From the NCBI GenBank assembly GCA_023230025.1, contig JALNYD010000091.1:1-9922 (forward strand): DNA of 9,922 nt. Reading direction: 5' to 3'. The translations under genes were made by a program, and so were the position numbers. This stretch comes from Candidatus Cloacimonadota bacterium. GTDB taxonomy: Bacteria > Cloacimonadota > Cloacimonadia > Cloacimonadales > Cloacimonadaceae. Each line of letters opens with the position of its first letter. The stretch's first letter is position 1. This document shows positions 6,583 through 9,922 of this stretch, in pieces. The notes under the pieces are model-generated. The model ran no database searches. It saw nothing but the letters and a program-made list of their open reading frames with translations, and was not told where the DNA came from.

Positions 6583-7863
6583 GTGAAGAGCAGCGTCGGA
6601 ATCCATCAATTCATGCCGGATAAGGTGTGGAAATGGAAGATATTGGAACAAAAGATAGCTCACATCCTATCCCTGCACGATTATCAGGAAATCCGGCTTT
6701 CGGTTTTGCAGGATTATCGAGTGATTCATCATGGAATCACAGCCCTGATGCTGGAGGAGGAAGCGGAGCTGGCCACCAACGCCATCATAAACCTATCCAA
6801 ACCCAATGGAGATCTTAGCCTGTTGACTCTGCGTCCCGAGGGGACAATTAGTGTATTGCACCATACAGCCAGCATAATCAAAGATCATGAGGTGCATCGC
6901 TTTTACTACCTGGGGCCAATGTTCCGCAAAGAGGGGCACAACAATCCCAGCGAGTTTCACCAGTTAGGCGTTGAGCTTTTGGGCAGTGATAGTGTAATGA
7001 GTGAAAACGAAGTGATTAGCCTGGGGATGAAGATCCTGCAGGGTTTGGGGCTTCGGGATGCGCGTTTGCTCTTGAATAGCTTTGGGTGCACTGCCTGCCG
7101 TCCCCCCTTTATATCTGACATGAAGGACTATCTGAAAAAGAATGAGAACCGGATCTGCGCCAATTGCTTTACAACGCTTTATACCAATCCTTTTGCGAAT
7201 ACCAAATGCAAGGATCCCCAGTGCAAAGAAATCATTAGCAATGGTCCCAAGATTCTGGATTATCTTTGCCCTCGCTGCAAGCGCAACTTTGACAAAGTGA
7301 AAAAGGTGCAGGCTAATCTGGCTCACCAATATAAAGTTCTGCCCAATTTGTTCAAGAACTTCGCTTATTACAATGAGACTGTGTTTGATCTGGTGCTAAA
7401 TAGCAACGGAGCAGGTGTCGTGGTAGGCGGTGGCGGCCGTTATGACTATCTTTCGCAGATGATCACTGGCAAAAACATCCCGGCCGTGGGTTTTTATCTG
7501 AATATCGACAGCATCTTTGAGATAATGGATAAACGGGGGCTTTTTACAAGTCTGGATAAGGCTTTCAGCGTTTACATATCCTCTCAGAGTGAAGATCTGG
7601 AAATGATGATGTTGCAGATCGCTCAAGAACTTCATGCCAATGATATCAAAACTGTGCTTAGCGCAGATAAACACAGCATAGAAGAAGATGCCAATCTGGC
7701 TAAAAAAAGCGAGTGCGAATTAATGATTGTGATCCGTGACGAAAACGTGCGGGAAGGTAAAATCCTGCTAAGAAACCTGATCAAAGAGATTCAGGATTAT
7801 GTAGCCTTGAACAGTATTATGGATGAAATCCTGCTGGCCCGTAAATCACTAAATAGAGAATGA
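6583..7863 (+). CDS. Histidyl-tRNA synthetase-like protein (HisS/HisZ family) with altered catalytic motifs
   Basis: 426 residues from GTG, with GGGAG 7 nt upstream; length is normal for HisS. Family marks: class II motif 1 region (about 12-42), TLRPEGT (82-88), motif 2 GPMFRKE...EFHQLGVELLG (111-134), an insertion with cysteine pairs, GGGGRYD (282-288) and a C-terminal anticodon-binding-like domain (about 326-410). Several residues that define active HisRS are changed. The RGLDYY segment, with the catalytic Arg (259 in E. coli), reads KNFAYY at 258-263. Motif 3, normally G-x-E-R-L, reads NIDSI at 307-311 and so lacks the ATP-binding Arg. The ERPQ/GRYR part of motif 2 is replaced by EGHNNPSE. 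It may be a HisZ-like regulatory subunit of ATP phosphoribosyltransferase, another non-catalytic paralogue, or a very divergent ligase. HisZ usually lacks the C-terminal domain kept here. First gene of the unit; its stop overlaps the ridA ribosome binding site. Confidence 0.85.
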   Translation: MKSSVGIHQFMPDKVWKWKILEQKIAHILSLHDYQEIRLSVLQDYRVIHHGITALMLEEEAELATNAIINLSKPNGDLSLLTLRPEGTISVLHHTASIIKDHEVHRFYYLGPMFRKEGHNNPSEFHQLGVELLGSDSVMSENEVISLGMKILQGLGLRDARLLLNSFGCTACRPPFISDMKDYLKKNENRICANCFTTLYTNPFANTKCKDPQCKEIISNGPKILDYLCPRCKRNFDKVKKVQANLAHQYKVLPNLFKNFAYYNETVFDLVLNSNGAGVVVGGGGRYDYLSQMITGKNIPAVGFYLNIDSIFEIMDKRGLFTSLDKAFSVYISSQSEDLEMMMLQIAQELHANDIKTVLSADKHSIEEDANLAKKSECELMIVIRDENVREGKILLRNLIKEIQDYVALNSIMDEILLARKSLNRE

Positions 7864-7873
7864 AGGAGATTAT

Positions 7874-8245
7874 ATGAAATCGATTATGACTCACCAAGCC
7901 CCGGCAGCCATTGGCCCCTATTCCCAGGCTGCGCTTAAAAATGACACTTTGTTTATAAGTGGACAACTGGGTATTGATCCCAGCACAGGTAACATGGCTG
8001 ATGGCTTTGAAGCTCAAGCCAATCTTGTGTTTCAACATATTAAAGCAATACTTGATGCTGCTGGAATGGGGATGTCCCATGTGCTGAAGGTTAGCGTATT
8101 TCTCAAGGATATGAATGACTTTGCTCAGTTAAACGAGATTTATTCCCGCAATTTCAGCTCTCCCTACCCAGCCCGTGAGGCCATTCAGGTAGCTCGCTTG
8201 CCCAAAGATGGCCTGGTGGAGATTTCTGTAATTGCCATGAGGTAA
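7874..8245 (+). CDS. ridA: RidA/YjgF/UK114 family 2-iminobutanoate/2-iminopropanoate deaminase
   Basis: 123 residues, close to the 128 of E. coli RidA. The enzyme hydrolyses reactive enamine/imine intermediates, such as those released by PLP-dependent serine/threonine dehydratases, to 2-ketoacids and ammonia. It is a cytosolic homotrimer in this family. Key residues are present: GPYSQA (14-19, with Y16), SGQ (29-31), R101 in PAREAIQVARLPKD (equivalent to catalytic R105) and E116 in VEIS (equivalent to E120). The ATG has AAGGAG 5 nt upstream, overlapping the stop of the preceding gene, and there are 10 bases between the genes. Conservation of the Arg and Glu supports an active deaminase and not just a fold relative. 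Confidence 0.93.
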   Translation: MKSIMTHQAPAAIGPYSQAALKNDTLFISGQLGIDPSTGNMADGFEAQANLVFQHIKAILDAAGMGMSHVLKVSVFLKDMNDFAQLNEIYSRNFSSPYPAREAIQVARLPKDGLVEISVIAMR

Positions 8246-8249
8246 ACCC

Positions 8250-8798
8250 GTGAGCATCACAACCAAAGGTGGAGACCAGGGACAAACCTCACTATATAGT
8301 GGTGAACGGGTGCTCAAGAGCGACCTGCGCGTGGATGCCTATGGCACCCTGGATGAGCTTGATGCCTTCATTGGCGAAGCCAAACACCATGTGGATGATG
8401 ATGAGGTGTTCAAGCTGCTCCTGGATACCCAGAATCGCCTCTATCGTGTGATGGGTGAGCTGGCAACGCCCTCCCAGGTATATCCGATGCCGATTTGTGA
8501 TAGTGAAGTGGAGCAGATTACTGCTGTGATTCATCGTTTTGAACAAAAGGTGAATCTGAAGGGATTTGTTATTCCAGGATCGTGCTTAGGAAGTGCGAAG
8601 CTGGATATCTGCCGAACGATTGCCAGGCGCGCTGAACGCAGGGTAATTGCTCTGGCACAGGAAGCTGAAGTGCCAGAGCCTTTGCGCAAATATGTAAACC
8701 GGCTCTCAGATTTCTTTTACATCCTGGCCCGCTACATAGAAGTAAAACAGGGATTATTAACCTATAAAACCAAGCCGGAAACCGGCTGCACTGATTAA
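8250..8798 (+). CDS. pduO: PduO-type ATP:cob(I)alamin adenosyltransferase
   Basis: 182 residues, normal for the single-domain form. It transfers the 5'-deoxyadenosyl group of ATP to cob(I)alamin, giving adenosylcobalamin. Visible motifs: the N-terminal ATP loop TTKGGDQGQTSLYSG (4-18), DAYGTLDELDAFIG (29-42), FVIPGS (106-111), RRAER (126-130) and NRLSDFFYILARY (150-162). These are the usual nucleotide and corrinoid contact segments of the trimeric helical-bundle family. The usual PGG is PGS here, a mild change. The start is GTG with GAGG 7 nt upstream, 4 bases after the ridA stop, so translational coupling is likely. It implies that the organism runs at least one adenosylcobalamin enzyme such as methylmalonyl-CoA mutase or a diol/glycerol dehydratase; none is in the window. 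The symbol refers to the family type, since no propanediol operon is present. Confidence 0.93.
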   Translation: MSITTKGGDQGQTSLYSGERVLKSDLRVDAYGTLDELDAFIGEAKHHVDDDEVFKLLLDTQNRLYRVMGELATPSQVYPMPICDSEVEQITAVIHRFEQKVNLKGFVIPGSCLGSAKLDICRTIARRAERRVIALAQEAEVPEPLRKYVNRLSDFFYILARYIEVKQGLLTYKTKPETGCTD

Positions 8799-8919
8799 TC
8801 CCTCTCTTGGTTCCAGGGGTTTGGATGCATCAATCCATTAGCCTGCAGTTTTTGTGCGGACTATGTTTTGGCTATCCAGGCCAGCTATGAAGCGCCAGGA
8901 GATGAAAAAGGAGTATATA

Positions 8920-9666
8920 ATGTATAAAATAGTACTTATCCGCCACGGCGAAAGCTTGTGGAACAAGGCAAATCTATTCACGGGTTGGACAGATGTGGAT
9001 CTATCCGAAAAAGGCATTGCAGAAGCTAAGGAAGCCGGACGTCGCCTAAAAGCTGAAGGCTTCCAATTTGATGAGGCCTTTACCTCTACACTTAAACGTG
9101 CCATCCGCACTTTGTGGCTGGCTCTGGATGAGATGGATCTGATGTACACCCCGATTCATCATGACTGGCGGCTCAATGAGCGGCACTATGGCGCTTTACA
9201 GGGCCTGAATAAGGCTGAAACAGCTGCCAAATACGGCGATGAACAGGTGTTGATCTGGCGCCGAAGTTATGACGTGCCTCCACCCGCCCTGGAAAAGAAC
9301 GATGAGCGTTATCCCGGCAAGGATCCGCGCTACACACATCTGGAAGAAAACCAGATCCCACTGTGTGAATCCCTAAAGGATACAGTAGCCCGTACCATGC
9401 CCTTCTGGAATGAAGTGATCATCCCCAGATTGGTAGCCGGGCGCAAGATGGTGATCTCAGCACATGGCAACAGCCTGCGAGCCATTGTCAAAAACCTGGA
9501 TCGCATTTCGGATGAAGATATCGTGAGTTTAAACATCCCCACTGGCATTCCTCTGATCTATGAATTTGATGCCGATCTTGAAGTTAAGAAAAGCTACTAT
9601 CTGGCTGATGCCAAAGAAGTGGAAGCGGCGGCGAATGCAGTGGCAAATCAAGGTAAAAGCAAATAA
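8920..9666 (+). CDS. gpmA: 2,3-bisphosphoglycerate-dependent phosphoglycerate mutase
   Basis: 248 residues, as usual for GpmA (about 250). It interconverts 3- and 2-phosphoglycerate in glycolysis and gluconeogenesis through a phosphohistidine. LIRHGES (6-12) carries the phosphorylated H9. FTGWTDVDLSEKG (20-32), RAIRTLW (60-66), RLNERHYGALQG (84-95, with the general acid/base E87) and SAHGNSLRA (180-188, with H182) are all intact. The start is ATG at 8920 with AAGGAG 6 nt upstream. An in-frame upstream ATG at 8854 would add 22 residues before the conserved N-terminal strand and has no good ribosome site. The gene lies 121 bases after the adenosyltransferase with no clear terminator between, so it may be co-transcribed or have its own weak promoter. 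Confidence 0.95.
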   Translation: MYKIVLIRHGESLWNKANLFTGWTDVDLSEKGIAEAKEAGRRLKAEGFQFDEAFTSTLKRAIRTLWLALDEMDLMYTPIHHDWRLNERHYGALQGLNKAETAAKYGDEQVLIWRRSYDVPPPALEKNDERYPGKDPRYTHLEENQIPLCESLKDTVARTMPFWNEVIIPRLVAGRKMVISAHGNSLRAIVKNLDRISDEDIVSLNIPTGIPLIYEFDADLEVKKSYYLADAKEVEAAANAVANQGKSK

Positions 9667-9678
9667 TACCGTGTTTAG

Positions 9679-9761
9679 TTTGAAATGACATAATCCATGC
9701 CCACCACCCAATATTGGATGAGGCTCCGCCCCATGCCCTAGCAAGATTATGTCATTTCAAA
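9679..9761. repeat. 17-bp perfect inverted repeat with 49-nt structured loop
   Basis: The left arm 9679-9695 (TTTGAAATGACATAATC) and the right arm 9745-9761 are exact reverse complements. The loop contains the palindrome CCAATATTGG (9708-9717), two copies of CCATGCCC (9695-9702 and 9731-9738) and GGCTCCGCC. It sits 12 bases after the gpmA stop. No T-run follows, so a simple intrinsic terminator is unlikely. The perfect arms and patterned loop look like a small mobile or REP/MITE-type repeat. On the minus strand the loop reads GGCGGAGC, 11 bases, TTGGGTGG, matching the core in the insert at 2767-2812. Confidence 0.85.
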
Positions 9762-9782
9762 GTGGAAACTGTCTAATATATG

Positions 9783-9812
9783 GGGGATGCTTTGCGTAAA
9801 CAAGGCATCCCC
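9783..9812. terminator. Probable bidirectional terminator hairpin between convergent genes
   Basis: GGGGATGCTTTG (9783-9794) pairs with CAAGGCATCCCC (9801-9812) over 12 bp with one G-U pair; the loop is CGTAAA. It lies 12 bases past the stop of the minus-strand gene and between the two convergent reading frames. Neither side has a good U-tract, so it may act only as a 3' end stabiliser. Confidence 0.5.
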
Positions 9813-9824
9813 TAATTCGTTGCT

Positions 9825-9922
9825 TTATTTGCTTAGGATCATCTTCAGGGTACGGTGATATTTACCAGTCTTCAGATGGGAGAAATAGAGCCCGGAGGAT
9901 AGTATTCGCCCTGCATCATCCT
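9825..9922 (-). CDS. C-terminal end of a secreted protein with type IX (Por) sorting signal, partial
   Basis: The frame enters from the right edge and ends at TAA (9827-9825), about 32 codons. The visible peptide reads DDAGRILSSGLYFSH, then a short polar stretch, and ends KMILSK before the stop. The pattern of a Gly-Leu-Tyr-Phe strand, a Gly-containing turn (TGKY), then a basic-hydrophobic strand ending at the very C-terminus matches the last two beta strands of type A C-terminal sorting domains (Por secretion, TIGR04183-type). Such tails direct periplasmic passenger proteins through the type IX system to the cell surface. Nothing can be said of the passenger, which lies beyond the window. 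Too short for a length-based ORF call; recognised from the peptide pattern alone. Confidence 0.7.
   Translation of the reverse strand, partial: DDAGRILSSGLYFSHLKTGKYHRTLKMILSK

Noticed and set aside
6964..7329. Minus-strand 121-codon frame
   Set aside because: Antisense to the HisS-like gene, no ribosome binding site or family resemblance.
8773..8787. AGCCGG-AAA-CCGGCT hairpin at the end of the adenosyltransferase gene as a terminator
   Set aside because: It lies inside the coding region before the stop and has no T-run, so termination there is unlikely.
8854..8919. Longer gpmA start adding 22 residues
   Set aside because: The conserved family N-terminus begins at MYKIVLIRHGES, and only the ATG at 8920 has a proper AAGGAG at correct spacing.

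Overview
The window most resembles a chromosomal stretch from an anaerobic bacterium of the FCB group. A Cloacimonadota-like organism is my best guess, but I cannot confirm it. The pointers are the last ~32 codons of a minus-strand gene at the right edge, which read as a type IX (Por) secretion C-terminal sorting signal, and a corrinoid adenosyltransferase that implies use of adenosylcobalamin. No tRNA, rRNA, CRISPR array or transposase gene was found.

Left two-thirds (1-6143, minus strand). Two large genes read leftward. The first transcribed (start about 6143, stop 2862) is a ~1,093-residue fusion of a phospholipase D-type nuclease domain with a SNF2/superfamily-2 helicase. The second (start 2706, running off the left edge) is an Eco57I/TaqI-type N6-adenine DNA methyltransferase, with 902 residues visible. 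Together they form a candidate two-gene defence island of restriction-modification type. Helicase followed by methyltransferase is the drmD-drmMI order of class 1 DISARM, but the nuclease domain is fused and drmA/B/C are not in view. The 155-bp gap between the two genes is filled from stop codon to ribosome binding site by three copies of a hairpin-forming repeat. The middle copy is split by a second, structured 46-nt element.

Divergent gap (6144-6582). This holds the helicase leader, a good sigma70-type promoter for the rightward genes and two dyads that could be operators. The remainder has no recognisable gene.

Right third (6583-9666, plus strand). Four genes run rightward: a histidyl-tRNA synthetase-like protein with altered catalytic motifs, a RidA imine deaminase, a PduO-type ATP:cob(I)alamin adenosyltransferase and a cofactor-dependent phosphoglycerate mutase (gpmA). 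The first three are 10 and 4 bases apart and look like one transcription unit. gpmA follows after 121 bases with no obvious terminator between. They are housekeeping or metabolic genes with no evident link to the defence genes.

Right edge (9667-9922). A 17-bp perfect inverted repeat encloses a loop that shares a spaced core (GGCGGAGC, 11 bases, TTGGG(G)TGG) with the insert in the left repeat array. Next come a probable bidirectional terminator hairpin and the tail of the convergent secreted-protein gene.
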